From Pycnopodia helianthoides (Eukaryota; Echinodermata; Asteroidea; Forcipulatida; Asteriidae), in the NCBI GenBank assembly GCA_032158295.1, contig JASTWB010000023.1:124001-188000 (forward strand): DNA of 64,000 bases, in the 5' to 3' direction. This document shows positions 23,387 through 35,815 of this stretch, piece after piece (the stretch's first letter is position 1; every line of letters begins with the position of its first letter). The notes under the pieces were generated by a model that saw only the letters and a program-made list of their open reading frames with translations, was not told the DNA's origin and ran no database searches. The translations under genes were made by a program, and so were the position numbers.

Positions 23387-23806
23387 TTAGTCATTTCCTT
23401 CTTGGATGTTCAAACCATGGGGCTGAATGGTCTTTATGTGCCTTATCCACAATTTCTCCCTACTCAGACGGACAGTCTCTCTGGAGTTACCTAGTGCCTC
23501 AATGCCCTGTAAATTCATGTCAAAAATGGAGTGGTTAGGAATATTGAAGTGGTGTCCTACAGGTGTATCTAGCTTTTGGGTGTTGACTGTGGATCTGTGG
23601 CTGTAGAAACACCTCTTCAGTGTAGTTCTTGTTTCACCTATGTATTGAACACCACAAACTCTGCAAGATATTAGATAGATTAGATTAGTTGTGGTGCAGG
23701 TGACATGACCCCTTGTCTTATGGGTGGTACCACCAGTATGGCTGGTAAAGGAGTCTGATATTCCATGATGTTCCTGGGGCGCTAGTACGACCGATAATGT
23801 CAACAT
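23387..23806 (-). pseudogene. Penelope-like retroelement fragment: GIY-YIG endonuclease domain
   Basis: Frame of 139 codons whose C-terminal two thirds is a GIY-YIG endonuclease of the Penelope type. Visible are LIYLISC (residues 42-48, the GIY strand), VQYIGET (53-59, the YIG strand), the R/H motif near 65-70 (TTLKRCFYSH) and the conserved glutamate E117 in SREKLWI. H34, C37, C48 and C51 fit the zinc-binding insert typical of these elements. Known role: nicking target DNA for retrotransposition. The reverse-transcriptase part is missing: homology begins near residue 20 and the first ~18 residues look like fused flanking sequence. So this is a 5'-truncated, dead copy, in the nuclear genome as an old insertion. 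Confidence 0.85.
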
Positions 23807-25254
23807 TTCGAAAGAGGAGTACAGCGCCCCAGTTACTGGATCTAGGTGTACCCTAGTCCGAGCTACTGGACATATTATCTGGCGTATGTTGGGTCCGAGT
23901 GAATGCTCATATTATGTTTGTTGATACCACTGTACAAATGCCCTACAACTGTACAAGATTCCCAAATTTGAAGTGACAAAGTACTCCTACATTTCCTAGA
24001 ACAATGAGGTTCAATCCGCTATCGTCTCCACGAACCTCATAGAGCATGTAGAGCTACATGTACAAAATCCTATTCAAAACTTTTTGCCCTTCATGTTTGT
24101 GCACCTGTAGTTCTCTTCTGAAACCGAATCTCACCAAAATGAGGCTCTACGTGTTCCTTGAACTCTCATTAAGCAAATAAAAAATTGTAAAAACTGATTA
24201 AATTCTTTCCGTAATTCAGATCCCATTCAAACAGTGTTGTAACAAATATGCGGGAGTTGCATGATTTGTGTACAAAACCAACCCGGGACCAGCGTTGCTG
24301 CTGTTTTACCATCCGCCAAAACCACCTTTGTTTTCGTCAAGATTTTTATTTATTTTAAATATTATTATTACTATTAGGCCTATAATTCCATCTCAATGCT
24401 TTAACACGTGAAAGTTGTGATCGTTCTGTCTCGTGAATTAAGCATGATCGGCCATTACTGTGTACATTGCCCATAAAACGCACAGTACATTAAATACAGT
24501 CTGTACACCACAGATTCATTGTGTCCCCATGCAAGTATTGTTACAAACTTTGGACCTTTCATTCGTTCATTGCTTTATCACTAAACTAAAAACAACTTAA
24601 AACTTGTTATAGCACCCTCTCTCATGTAAAGCGCCACTTCGAGTCAATGGGATTGATACGTATAGGAGAAGGGATTTTTGTTGGTAGGTTGAATGCAGAT
24701 ATGAAAACTAAAGCGCCGTCAAGCATAAGGTTCTATTTAACTTGATATTTTCACTTCTGGACAATAATCAATTGCCATGAAGTGTCAAAACAATATCACT
24801 AGACACTTTTACCTTGTTATAACCCAACCCCCCAGTGTTTGTTACGCAACAAACACAGGTTTAGCTTTTAATATTATCATACATACAAAATTACATTAAA
24901 ATGATTCATCTGTCACTCAAAAATACTATAAAATTATCCCTCCCAGATTACAAACATTAGCATGATTAGGAGCCTGGCAAGAGCCGTTCTGCCTACAGAA
25001 TAGAAAGAATTCAGAGAGAAAATTTGTAAGCTCTCTCCCTGGCGAAAGCCAAATGGAAAAAAGCAAGGTCCAAAGAACGTAACTACAAACTTTACTTCCT
25101 CTAGTAACTATGCAAATCACTTGGTTTCCATATAGTAATAGTAATTGGCAATTAAATGCTGTACTTAGTCAACTAAACCACAAAGCTTACAAAAATCAAC
25201 AAGTAAAGTGCTTTAGTATATTCCAGCACCCCCATCCTAAAAGTTCTTGTGGAT
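23807..25254. other. Noncoding stretch
   Basis: No gene supported. An inverted repeat ctggggcgct / agcgccccag spans 23774-23835 at the upstream edge of the Penelope fragment. The block at 24832-24862 (tttgttacgcaacaaacac) is related to 30336-30362. Confidence 0.4.
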
Positions 25255-25350
25255 CTGAATCTCATTTATGAACTGTTAGTGTAGAAATGTTTGCTTTGCT
25301 CAACAATCAAAATATCAAAGTCAATGTTTATTTTAACAAACACAAGTTCT
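25255..25350 (-). pseudogene. Second short remnant of TRIM 3' flank
   Basis: The sequence ctcatttatgaactgttag … aatatcaaagtcaatg is a more diverged relative of the TRIM downstream flank at 2052, 22571 and 37343. No coding part remains. Confidence 0.35.
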
Positions 25351-25539
25351 TAAGCAAACTAAAACTGTCTGAGTTTAGGTTTGAAATTCAAGAAAACTGG
25401 CACACTATGTTATTTTTCCCTTTTGGGGGGGGAAAGCTATCATGATATAAATTACTATTGTTTTTTAGATTTGTAAAATGTTTAATTAGTTTCATGTTTT
25501 GACAGATGTTAATTTTTGAATTTAATTTGGTTTTACCCT

Positions 25540-25695
25540 TATACCGTTGATTTATGTGTAATGAGCACTGTATACTCAGTATTTCCTGAGCTCTGTGAAA
25601 AAAAAACCACAGGCAAATCACTCGGGTGGGATTCAAACCCACGACCTTTACATTACTAGAGCAGATGTCTTACCACTAGACCACCGAGCTAGCCC
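25540..25695 (-). repeat. tRNA-like SINE with perfect T-stem
   Basis: Minus-strand tRNA-like module at about 25618-25695 with A-box-like ctagctcggtggtctagtgg and T-arm GTGGG-TTTGAAT-CCCAC, a perfect 5-bp stem. The anticodon arm is poor and the acceptor only partly pairs, so not a functional tRNA. The adjoining block with gagcactgtatactcagt recurs near 58.98-59.05 kb, as expected for a dispersed SINE. Confidence 0.5.
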
Positions 25696-25769
25696 AATGG
25701 CTAGAGTTTGGCTTCATGTTATTTCAAAGTTTACAACAGGTTTAATTAATCTCCTTGTGGTCGAGTCCA

Positions 25770-26770
25770 GCATATGAATGCTGTGCTTATTTGTGGATAA
25801 AATTTACACATAATAACATAGTTTATTAATTGACTAGTTATTCATTATCTTAGTGTAGTGTCTCATTTTGCTTTTGATTTAGAATTAATAGTTTTAGGCT
25901 AGTTCAGTTGTTGAACTAGGGCCTACATATTTATTTTGGGAAAAATAGAACTGGAAAATGACTGTATGCGGTACTGAATGATAAGGTCACTACGTTTTTT
26001 TAGTGGTGGGGGGGGGGGGGCACACAAAATCTGGAAGAATACAGATGTGCAAAAGCAATCAAACAGAATGCTCACAACTCAAGAATTATATCAAACTAAA
26101 GCTCGATGATTGATACATTGATTGTTAGTGGAAGTATTTCCTCTTTTCATTAAGCTGTCGTGTCAGGGCGCAGCAAAACAAATCACCTCTAAAATCCTCC
26201 AACTCCAAATGTCTTTGGTTGGGAGTTTAGGTTTTGATATCACCACTGGTTTAAGGCACATTATTTATCTCCATGGTTTGATGTAATATGTCAATGATGA
26301 TGATACACATGTATGTATTCCTCAAGTCTATCTTTTCTTCTCATACTGTAAATGATTTGAATTTCCTCCAATTCCTACCCAGAGATGCCCTCATTAGAAC
26401 ATAACTTTAGCTGCATAATGGAGTGATTGCACATACTGTACCAGTTGAATGTGACACAATGTACAATGTATGTTCCTGAGATTGGGTTTTTCAGTCAAGA
26501 TGGCTTCGAAAAAATGAATAACACGTATACATGTCAGTACAGGGCATTGTAAACTGTGTACTAGAGCTACTTGCTGTTACCATGGTTACAGTCAAAGGTG
26601 CAGACAGACACCTCTTTATGAAGATCAGTTTCAAGATTATCAGTTTATTGATATTGAACTTGGACTTTATACATGCGCTCAGTTTGAAGTACATCTACAT
26701 GTGGTCTGTTATCAGCTACTGTACACATTAGTGCAGTGATTATTTTGTAGATAACAGTACTACTCGTTAG
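25770..26770. repeat. Segmental duplication (partner 29810-30260 plus 31560-33060)
   Basis: 25780-26200 matches 29815-30260 (gaatgctgtgcttatt…, ggaagtatttcctctttt…). 26320-26770 matches 31568-31600 joined to 32692-33080. Gaps are explained by insertions in the partner. Noncoding. The poly-G run at 26009 has a counterpart at 30095. Confidence 0.6.
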
Positions 26771-27889
26771 AATGCCGACATATTTGAATTAGATATGTGA
26801 GTGAAATAACTAATTTAAAGGTTCCCCACTTTTACCTGTGTTTTATGTTTTCTGGACCTATTTTCTGAATTTTTTGGATCATTTTCATTATCATTCATTC
26901 AATTTCGCTAGAATTTTACACATTCAAGTAAATTGAAGTTGCTCTTTCATTTTTGTGGCGTTCAATTTGGTTTTGGAGCGTTTAAAACTTACACTACGTT
27001 TTTGGCACCTCTTAATGTAAAAAATATTCAAATTAGCAAACATCACGGCGCATGGGACTTAAATCAACTGTGTTTTCGTTTCTTATTCATTTTTTGGCAA
27101 GAAATTTTCACCACTTGGTCATTCAAATTAAAATGGCTTTACATTTATTACTTTAATTGATGTATTTTTTCCTTTACTTCTGAGGTAGTTTTTTCAATGT
27201 TTTGCCTTTTGAAAACTAAGCTTGACGAACTATTGGGTTAGGTCACAAAATAATGAAACCAAAAGATTAGGAACTTACACGTCAGTGGGATTTTTGAGCA
27301 CACAAAAAGTTTAAAATCTGAGAGGGGCATCTTTTATTCCTTAGGGCTGCCGGTTTATGAAGCATCTCAAAAGACGGACTGGTAGGAACGTTCTTTTATG
27401 AATGGTAGAGTATTCCTGCGATCGTACAAGGACCATTCCGTAGGACCGCTGGAGTGTTCCTTTGGATCAGTCATAATGCCAACACGTACATGTAATATTC
27501 TCTCATGTAGGAACGTTGTGACCAGGTGACTTGTCACAATTGTGAGAATGAGCACGTGTACTAGGGTTGAAAAATACACTCGACGCAAAGATAGTACTTG
27601 CACAGTCATGTATGTATTTGGAGCTGACCGTTGGAGGAAATCACAGATGATTAAGAATGTTATCATCGTTATTAGCTCGTTTGATATGCAGTTGGCAATT
27701 TATTAAATAAAACAGCAAACCCACTTTTCGTGAGTTGATTATTAAATACTAAAACAAGGGGTCATTTTATTTGGTGTGTGATTCTTTGCTTCCAGTGCCG
27801 TAGGTTTGCTTGAATGACACTTCAACATTAAAATGTAACAAGAATTCTATTTAATAATCTATTATCATAAATGAGTAGATAGAAATGTA
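26771..27889. other. Noncoding AT-rich stretch
   Basis: No gene or recognised repeat. Frames of 75-99 codons here lack any motif. Confidence 0.4.
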
Positions 27890-28090
27890 TCATCTCTTAG
27901 AGCGAGACAGAGACAGAAGTTTAGTTTTCTTTGCATTGAAGGTTACTAGCCAATCATTCCCCCATGTTAGCACGTTCTCTAAGTCATGATTTAGTGAGAC
28001 ACCCACCTCACAGCGAGAAATGTACAAACAGTTAAGGGAAACACAGTAGAGGGTTGAATCATCAGCATACATGGTGAGCTGAGACAAAAC
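27890..28090 (-). pseudogene. LINE reverse-transcriptase fragment (YADD box)
   Basis: Minus-strand frame with the RT catalytic core LSQLTMYADDSTLY followed by the downstream helix region LNHDLENVLTWGNDWL and NAKKTKLLSLSR, as in CR1/L2/Jockey-type non-LTR reverse transcriptases. Residues 1-40 of the open frame (upstream of about 28090) look unrelated, so the fragment is short and truncated on both sides. Only palm-domain sequence remains. Dead copy. Confidence 0.8.
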
Positions 28091-28712
28091 AATATGTAAC
28101 AGTTTGTTTGTACAGCTACATGTAGTCACAGCGTTATAGCTACGGCGGTCGGCGGCAGTCAGGAGTAACCGGCACAGTCTCCTGCCGGCCAGCACTACAA
28201 TGTAAGCCAAATTTTACAGCCTACCAACCGGTACAAAAATACCACAGAAAAAAAAAAGCCACTATGAAAATTGCGAATTTTAAACTTAAGTACTTATTGT
28301 TTCTACCTAGTTAGTTAGTTGGAAAAAATCAGTCTATCCTGAGCCCCAAAATTGCTACTGATACCCGTAAACAAACACGAACGAACGGCATGACGATCAA
28401 TTGTTGCATGCAGAACTGCCAGGCATGCATGCAGTCTGGAAAAAGTAGTTTGGCGAGAGCGATTTTTTTATGAGTACGAGGTTATCATTTTGTATAAAAT
28501 ATAACAGGAATGTGTTTGAGATTAGACCCCATCGTGCGTCATCCAACCCTGGAAACTTGAGTTGTATGTTTCCCCCATGACCATAATCACTTGCATGTGT
28601 GATGTTGCAGACGTGATTTGGTAAAAGACTAGCGACTACCCGGGGCAGCAAGAAAGTTCTCTGCCCATTGCTAAACTTAAAGTTTACTTACTCATTGCTG
28701 TCAATCTGTCAT

Positions 28713-28960
28713 CAAGGCCCAATTTCATAGAGCTGCTTAATAGCCGATTCTATGCTTACTGCACGATTTTCTATTTCATAGCGCTGCTAAACCTACATGT
28801 AAGTACACAAAAAGGCATGCTAACCTCCCGGTGCTTACTGCACGAAAATGAACGACGGAACAATGCAAATACACGGTGAACGCGCAAGATGACCGCCTTA
28901 GTTTCTTGCTAACCTGTGAAATACGCTTATGCTTATTAAAGCAAATGTTTCTGCTACAGT
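28713..28960. mobile_element. MITE of the ggcccaatttcatag family, truncated
   Basis: Begins caaggcccaatttcatagag, continues with the gcgctgctaa and ctaacctgtgaaatacgct landmarks shared with the copy at 59917, and breaks off after tttctgctacag before the second terminal repeat. Confidence 0.65.
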
Positions 28961-29809
28961 CAATGTTATTGGTAAAATAAATGAACAAAAAAGTATCCAA
29001 AATAGGCCTCCAATGCAACTGAAAAACCTTAAAACCCAGAAGCTTCCATGGAGGCTCCATACACCCCCTGGACTCCCCCGCTGGAGCCCCTTGCTATGCT
29101 CGCATTGGAAAATTTGAGCCGGCACTCAAAATTGGCTAGCTATAACACTGCCTACTCATATTAGGGACCTTGTCTTTGCTTGTCCATCTGATAACCGTGT
29201 AGAGACTCAATAAATGTTCATGGTCTTTGATGGATCATTGTACACTCAACTGTACACAGTACATTCATTGTACACTTACATGTAATGTGCAAACTGAATT
29301 CCTATATTGAGTAAGAATTCAGCCAGTAGACAGATATCAAAATGTTAGTTAGTCCACATAGCAGGTAGCAATTTTCTTATTGGCCAGCTGCCTTTAAATG
29401 CTAATTAACATGTACACTAATTAACATGTACACCAGTGTTTTTAAGGGGATTTCACTGGTATTGCCTGGGCACCTTTACGCATAAATACTGCATGTTTTG
29501 CTTTTAGGGGCACTGGGGCACCATTGATGTAAGGTTGTTGTGCTTAGCATGGCTTTGAGTAGGTCTGGTTTCTGCTCGCACAAACCATTAACGCTTATTT
29601 TATCTAGTTTCAAAAACCTTGCAATCTAAACTTCTGCGAGCTTGCCATTTATTTTAGCAGGATAACCCCCGGGAAAATGGCAGACCATCAACAAAGCTTG
29701 ATGGTCAAACCCTCCTCTTCAATATTTGCCTGTTCAATAGGCCTAATCTTTAGAAAAATACACAAATACACCAATGCCGTATGTAGGACTAGAAAAAGCA
29801 ACTAGCTTT
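28961..29809. other. Noncoding stretch
   Basis: No gene seen. A 16-base direct repeat (ctaattaacatgtaca twice) lies at 29400-29431. Confidence 0.35.
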
Positions 29810-30260
29810 TGATAATGAATGCTGCGCTTGGGCACCACTTTGTGGATACAAATTTACACAAAAGTACATAGTTTATTATTTAGCTATTCACTACCCCATG
29901 TTAATTGTCACATTTTGCTTATGATTATTGATTATTATTTTTAGGTTAGCTCAGTAGTTAGCACTAAGGCATAAATTTATAAAGTTTTTTAGATTTGCAA
30001 CTTTTTGGATTAAAAAAAAGAGGAAAACAACTGCAGACCCAACTAAATGACAAGGTTCCCCAAGTATTATAAAAAAAAAAAAAATTTTAATTGGGGGGGG
30101 GGGGGTCGGGGATGCTATCTGGAAGAAAATAAAAGTATTCAAGCAGAGCTTGCCACAAATTAAAACTTATATCAAACTAAACCTTGACAAATGATCTTTC
30201 AATTGTCAGTAAGAGTATTTCCTCTTTGTATTTAGCTGAGTCAGGGTGTGACAAAACAAA
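29810..30260. repeat. Partner of segmental duplication 25780-26200
   Basis: Diverged copy with shared order of landmarks: gaatgctg, acatagtttatta, a homopolymer A/G tract and tatttcctcttt. Noncoding. Confidence 0.55.
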
Positions 30261-30666
30261 TCGCTCCAAACTAAAATCATCCATAACAACACCCAATGTC
30301 ATCAGTTGTGACTTTATGTTTCAATGATAACAAGACGTGTGTTTTTTGCGTAACAAACACCAGATAAATTAATTGTCCAGATGTTGATCTGACAGCGCTT
30401 TAGTTTACATTTATGATGGCAAAGAAATCATAAGAAAACTCTTGATTAAAACTTTGTTGTAGGCACAGTTAAATATAATTTGCACACTTTCAATTTCTGT
30501 TTGAACTTCCTCTTTGGGCCGGATTAAAGGTTAAGTACAGGTCATGTGTGAACATAAAATTTGACACTTGTGAGGAGCTATTATATGTTGCAAACTAGAA
30601 TTTATGACATGCAGTTCAAATATCATACTTTTTAAACATTTTCCTTTGATTTGGTGAAGTTGACAC

Positions 30667-30863
30667 CAGGGCCCAATTTCATAGAGCTGCTTAAGCACAA
30701 AAAATTGCTAAGTACAAAAAAATCATGCTTACCAGAACTAGGTTACCAGCCAAAATACCATGTCCCATGTACCATTAATAACTGGTATCCTGCTCATTTG
30801 TGCTTAGCAGAACATTGTTAAACGATATTTTCTGCTTAAGCAGCTCAATGAAATTGGGCCCTG
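30667..30863. mobile_element. Complete MITE, ~197 bp, long TIRs
   Basis: Starts cagggcccaatttcatagag and ends with the near-exact inverse (ctcaatgaaattgggccctg), about 28 bases of inverted repeat including gctgcttaag. Short length and absence of coding sequence fit a non-autonomous DNA transposon. Other copies are at 28713, 37690, 59917 and 60197. Confidence 0.85.
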
Positions 30864-31600
30864 ATGACATAGTAATGGCATCATATTGTTTATTAAGTTA
30901 GGTAGTAATCTTCAAAATGGTATTACTTGCCCTGAATAATAATGTTTGAATTTCCGCTTTTGTTCTATCTAAAGGATCAAATTTGGGTCATTAATTTGAG
31001 TACAACACAGTTCAGAGATTTATCACACCCGAGGGAGCCTCAAATCTCAAGGCGCTATATTTTTCTTCAAGGTATGTGTAGCTTTATTCAAAATTTAAAT
31101 ACACTTTGGTTTGCAAAACCCCATGTAACATTTTACAAGGTTCTGTGGCACAATCTACATTCAACCATACCAACAAAGATCCCTTCTCCTATACCTAACG
31201 AAACATTGACAAGAACAACTTTGTAAGAACAAACAATGGTGTGCTGTTAAATCTGCCCAGACATGAGTGCACTACACATGTTCTAAGTTGTTTATAGTTT
31301 CCTGATAAACTAATGAATGAATGAAAGGTTCAAAGCTCGGAACAACACTGTGGTGTACAAACCGTATTTAATGTACGGTGCATTTTACGAGCAATGTACA
31401 CAGTAATGGCTGATTGTGCTTGTTAATCGATATATTTACATGTGTTTTTAAATCGTTTCATTTGAAGCATTGTTTAGTTCATGAGATGAAACAATAACAT
31501 CTGGAAATGTAATAATATGAAGAAAACAAAATGTAGACAAAACAAATGTGGTTTCAGGGAATGACAAGTATTCCTCAAGTCTATCCTTTGCTTCTCATAC
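30864..31600. other. Noncoding stretch
   Basis: A 94-codon frame at 30942 has no recognisable domain; I see no gene. The last ~35 bases (tattcctcaagtctatcc…) are the left flank of the LINE insertion and match 26320. Confidence 0.35.
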
Positions 31601-32691
31601 TCTGGCCCATCACTATGGAATGAACTCCCCTCCAATCTACAACAAGTCACTACTTGTACAAGCCAAGCTTTGAGGCTTTTTAGGCCTCCTTCCCAAAGAA
31701 TGGACTGATGTAGTGGGTTGCATGCTTGGGATTGAGATCATTTCTCTTGCTTTATAACATCATGTTTGGGATTGAGATCATTTCTCTTGCTTTATAACAT
31801 CATGTTTGGGATTGAGAACATTTCTCTTGCTTTATAACATCATGTTTGGGATTGAGATCATTTCTCTTGCTTTATAACATCATGTTTGGGATTGAGATCA
31901 TTTCTCTTGCTTTATAACATCATGTTTGGGATTGAGAACATTTCTCTTGCTTTATAACATCATGTTTGGGATTGAGATCATTTCTCTTGCTTTATAACAT
32001 CATGTTTGGGATTGAGATCATTTCTCTTGCTTTATAACATCATGTTTGGGATTGAGATCATTTCTCTTGCTTTATAACATCATGTTTGGGATTGAGATCA
32101 TTTCTCTTGCTTTATAACATCATGTTTGGGCTTGAGATCATTTCTCTTGCTTTATAACATCATGTTTGGGATTGAGATCATTTCTCTTGCTTTATAACAT
32201 CATGTTTGGGATTGAGAACATTTCTCTTGCTTTATAACATCATGTTTGGGATTGAGAACATTTCTCTTGCTTTATAACATCATGTTTGGGCTTGAGATCA
32301 TTTCTCTTGCTTTATAACATCGTGTTTGGGATCGAGAACATTTCTTGCACACGATTTGTTTCATCAAATAATCTGTAATAATACACACAAAAATATATTT
32401 TTTATTTTATTTCCGATAGCGCGGCTGGGTTGCAATAAAAAGTGGAAGCCGTGGTTTTGAAAAGAGGCCTTGAGTTGTTTCATTTGGCTGTGCCAATCAC
32501 GGCTGCACGGCTGGCTGCCTAAAAGCTTGGTACTACATGTAGCTTCAAAACTTATTTGAAAACTTAATTTTGTGCTTAAAATTTATAGATTTACTCATTG
32601 TAGGCCCACTTGCTTTTGTATCTCTCCAGCGCCAGGAGTGTCTTTTTGACAGACATGGCGCATTATAAAAGGCCACTATTAATATTATTAA
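31601..32691 (+). mobile_element. 5'-truncated L2/CR1-like LINE insertion
   Basis: The first 108 bases encode the tail of a non-LTR reverse transcriptase (SGPSLWNELPSNLQQV … ALRLF, stop at 31706), the usual end of CR1/L2-type ORF2. The 3' end is an (ATT)-rich tail. The flanks cttctcatac and atactgtaaatg are continuous in the empty-site paralogue at 26335 (cttctcatactgtaaatg), so the insertion and an ATAC target duplication can be read directly. The 3' UTR contains the 40-bp minisatellite. Confidence 0.8.
31721..32350. repeat. 40-bp minisatellite (~16 units)
   Basis: Units begin catgtttggg and contain tttctcttgctttataacat. Units are nearly identical; the main variants are attgagatca, attgagaaca and cttgagatca. 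The first unit has catgcttggg and the last is shortened (tttcttgcac). Confidence 0.97.
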
Positions 32692-33080
32692 ATACTGTAA
32701 ATGATTTGAACTTCCACAATTTCTACCCAGAGTTGCCCTCGGTAGTGCATAACTTTAGCTGCATAATGGAGTGGTTGTACAAACTGTATATCCAGTTGAA
32801 TGTGACACAATGTACAATGTTTGTTCCTGAGATTGGGTTTTCCAGTCAAGATGGCGTTGACAAAATAAATAACATGTACACGTCAGTACAGGGCAATGTA
32901 AACTGTGTACTAGAGCTACTTGCTGTTTAATCATAGGTCAGACAAACAACCATTTATAATGATCAATGTGGAGATAATCAGTTTATTGGAATATGACTGT
33001 TGATATGAACTTGGACTTTATACATGCACTCAGTTTGAAGTACATCTAGGTCTGTTATCAGCCTTTCTACATGTGAGTAC

Positions 33081-33791
33081 AGTGGTTTTGTGTAGATAGC
33101 TGTACTCTTTGGAATATTGACATATTCCAATTGTTTCTGATCATTTTCATGATTCATTCAATTTCGCAATAATTTAACACAGGCAAGCAAAATAAAGTTT
33201 CTTTTAAAATGTTAAATTCATGTTTTATATTGAAAATCACATCGTTTGTTTGCAAACTTATTTATTTTGATATACTCAATGAGGTGACGTTAAATTTTGT
33301 TAAAGGGGACACAGTTGGGGGCACTATCATTCTTGGTTTGTCCCAATTGAGGAGAAAAACATGTTTTGGTGTTGTGTTGTTTTGTAACTTTTTTGGACCC
33401 AGGGTGCAATGATGGGGCCAAATATATGACTCTTATAGTATTTCTTGGCCTGAAAAGATTCAAATTAGCTCGTTAAAAACTCCAATGACATGAATGATAC
33501 CCTAAAAACAGGCTGAAACAACAAATCTAAGAAGGCTGCCATGGCTGCCGGATGTGGCAGCCATTTTGTATTCCCAAATTGCATCATCACGATCACCTGT
33601 TGCATCACTCCAACTTTCTGGAATAACAAAAACAAAAACAAGTGAAAATTGTGTTGGAAAATGAAAAAAAAATTCTCAAATACAATAAAATCATTTAACC
33701 CAAGGTCAAACAAACAGCACTGGTAACCAAGTGCCTGTATAGGTTGTCATCAAAGGGACCCATTAGAAGCAATTATAGTTAAGTCTTTTGC
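33081..33791. other. Noncoding stretch
   Basis: No gene or recognised element. Frames at 33209 and 33465 show no domain. Confidence 0.35.
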
Positions 33792-33999
33792 TTAAAGGGA
33801 AGGTATACGATTGGTAAAAAACTAAATTTGTTAGAAGTACAGCAACTTTCAATAGAATAAAGCATTTTGCGATATCTCAAAAACGCTACCACCTTTTGAA
33901 ATGAAATTTTCACAGGTTAGTTTTGTTGTATATATCTACATTTATATAGGATTAAAACAATCGAACGGTTCCAAAAACAAAGGTATACTTTGCCGTTAA
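33792..33999. mobile_element. TTAA-flanked MITE, ~0.2 kb
   Basis: Left end TTAAAGGGAAGGTATAC and right end GTATACTTTGCCGTTAA form imperfect inverted repeats with TTAA at both edges (33792-33795, 33996-33999). TTAA target duplication is typical of piggyBac and Kolobok superfamilies; I cannot choose between them. Confidence 0.7.
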
Positions 34000-34467
34000 G
34001 AGCACAATTGTGATGGTCAGGATTTGAACCCACAATCTGATGTCTTAAAATCAACTTACATAAAACAGTAGTGGTACAATTTGAACCTGTGCTGATTAAA
34101 GCAAGTCATCAAGATTCATCACATGAGTTACTGTCAAGGAAGGTTTTTTAATGACACACTTCACTGATTAATTATGTAATTACCCAAAACAAATCTCACG
34201 TGAGTCTGTGAATGTTTGTCTGGATCTGAACTTTATCCCTCTTTTAGATATTGATATGGGAGCCCATTTTATGTAATCATTGTTTATATAATGCATAAAT
34301 AGACATAGTGAAATTCATACACTTTGGGTTGCATCAAGGGAAAAAAAGATCTGCATGTTTTTTTTATACAGACAGTAAAACCTCAAATCAGGCATCCCTT
34401 CTCATTTTGTGTATCTGCTCTCCACCAAGACCGGCACCAATTGAACTCTTACAATTGTATAACATGG

Positions 34468-35815
34468 ATTGTGTTCCTATTTTTGTGCCCGATTAATAGT
34501 TAAGGCTTTATGGAACTTACTGATCAAATTTGCTAGTACTTGAAAGCCGTAATGTAAAATTAATCATTGTGTTCCTATTTTTGTACCCGATTTAATATTT
34601 AAGGCTGGTTATGGAACTTACTGATCGAATGCTACCGTACTTGTATGAAAGCCAGTAATGCTAAAATTGTTTTTAAAAACACCACAGATCTTTTGGGAAA
34701 ATTGTTCCCTCAACAATCCACAACAGTTATACGATCAACTGCTGATATTTAATGGGGACCAGACTGATTCAATCAGCGCGCCATCAAGGTTTTGTGAATT
34801 ACGTGTAATGCGGTGTGCATCTTAAGCCCGTCTGCACAAAAGATATTATGCTCAGCACGTTATGTAAACCAGTCTGGTCCCCATTAGATCGTAATGTTGT
34901 GAAATTGTTCAGGGAACCCAACTAGTATGGTTCTCACGCAAGTTGTTAATACGTGATTAAAAAATTCACTCTTGCGACTCGAAAGGTAATCAATTTTCAA
35001 AAAAAATCTGTGATGTTTAAAAAAAAAGTTTAGAAATAGGGCTTTCTACAAGTAGGCCTACAGTAGCATTGATTAAAACCCGGATTAAAAATTACATCGA
35101 GCACAAAAATAGGATTGCAATGGTGCTAGGCCCAATTAGCAAGGATACGAACAAAGTGGATTGGCCCTATATGGGGCTAATGAAGACATAGCATCGTATA
35201 ATCATAGAATCATATAATCGGTCTCACTCTGTGAAAATTTTAACTTGCACGAAACATTTGCAGTTCCCTCACAATCCACAACAGTTATACGATCAACTGC
35301 TGATATTTAATGGGGACCAGACTGATTCAATCAGCGCGCCATCAAGGTTTTGTGAAATACGTGTAATGCGGTGCGCATCTTAAGCCCGTCTGCGCAAAAG
35401 ATATTATGCTCAGCACGTTATGTAAACCAGTCTGGTCCCCATTAGATTGTAATGTTGTGAAATTGTTCAGGGAACCCAACTAGTATGGTTCTCGCGCAAG
35501 TTGATAATACGTGATCAAAAAATTCACTCTCGCGACTCCAAAGGTAATCAATTTTCCAAAAAAATCTGTGATGTTTTAAAAAAAGTTTAGCAATAGGGCT
35601 TTCTACAAGTAGGCCTACAGTAGCATTTGATCGGTAAGTTTTAAAACCCGATTAAAAACTACATTGAGCACAAAAATAGGATTGTAATGGTGCTAGGCCC
35701 AATTGGCAAGGATACGAATGAAGTGGATTGGCCCTATATGGGGCTAATGAAGACATAGCATCGTATAATCATAGAATCGTATAATCGTGTCTCACTCTGT
35801 TCAGAAAATCACAGA
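34468..35815. repeat. Nested direct and inverted repeat block
   Basis: A ~97-base tandem pair at 34468-34670 (gttcctatttttgtgcccga), then two direct copies of a ~558-base unit (about 34696-35257 and 35258-35815). Each unit contains an inverted pair aatggggaccagactg / cagtctggtccccatt about 120 bases apart. The ends of each unit (near 35030-35130 and 35590-35700) are inverted relatives of the 34561-34660 segment. The whole behaves like a fold-back element that duplicated once. No coding capacity. Confidence 0.7.

Noticed and set aside
30942..31226. 94-codon frame
   Set aside because: No domain, no splice or promoter context, and an AT-rich composition like its surroundings.
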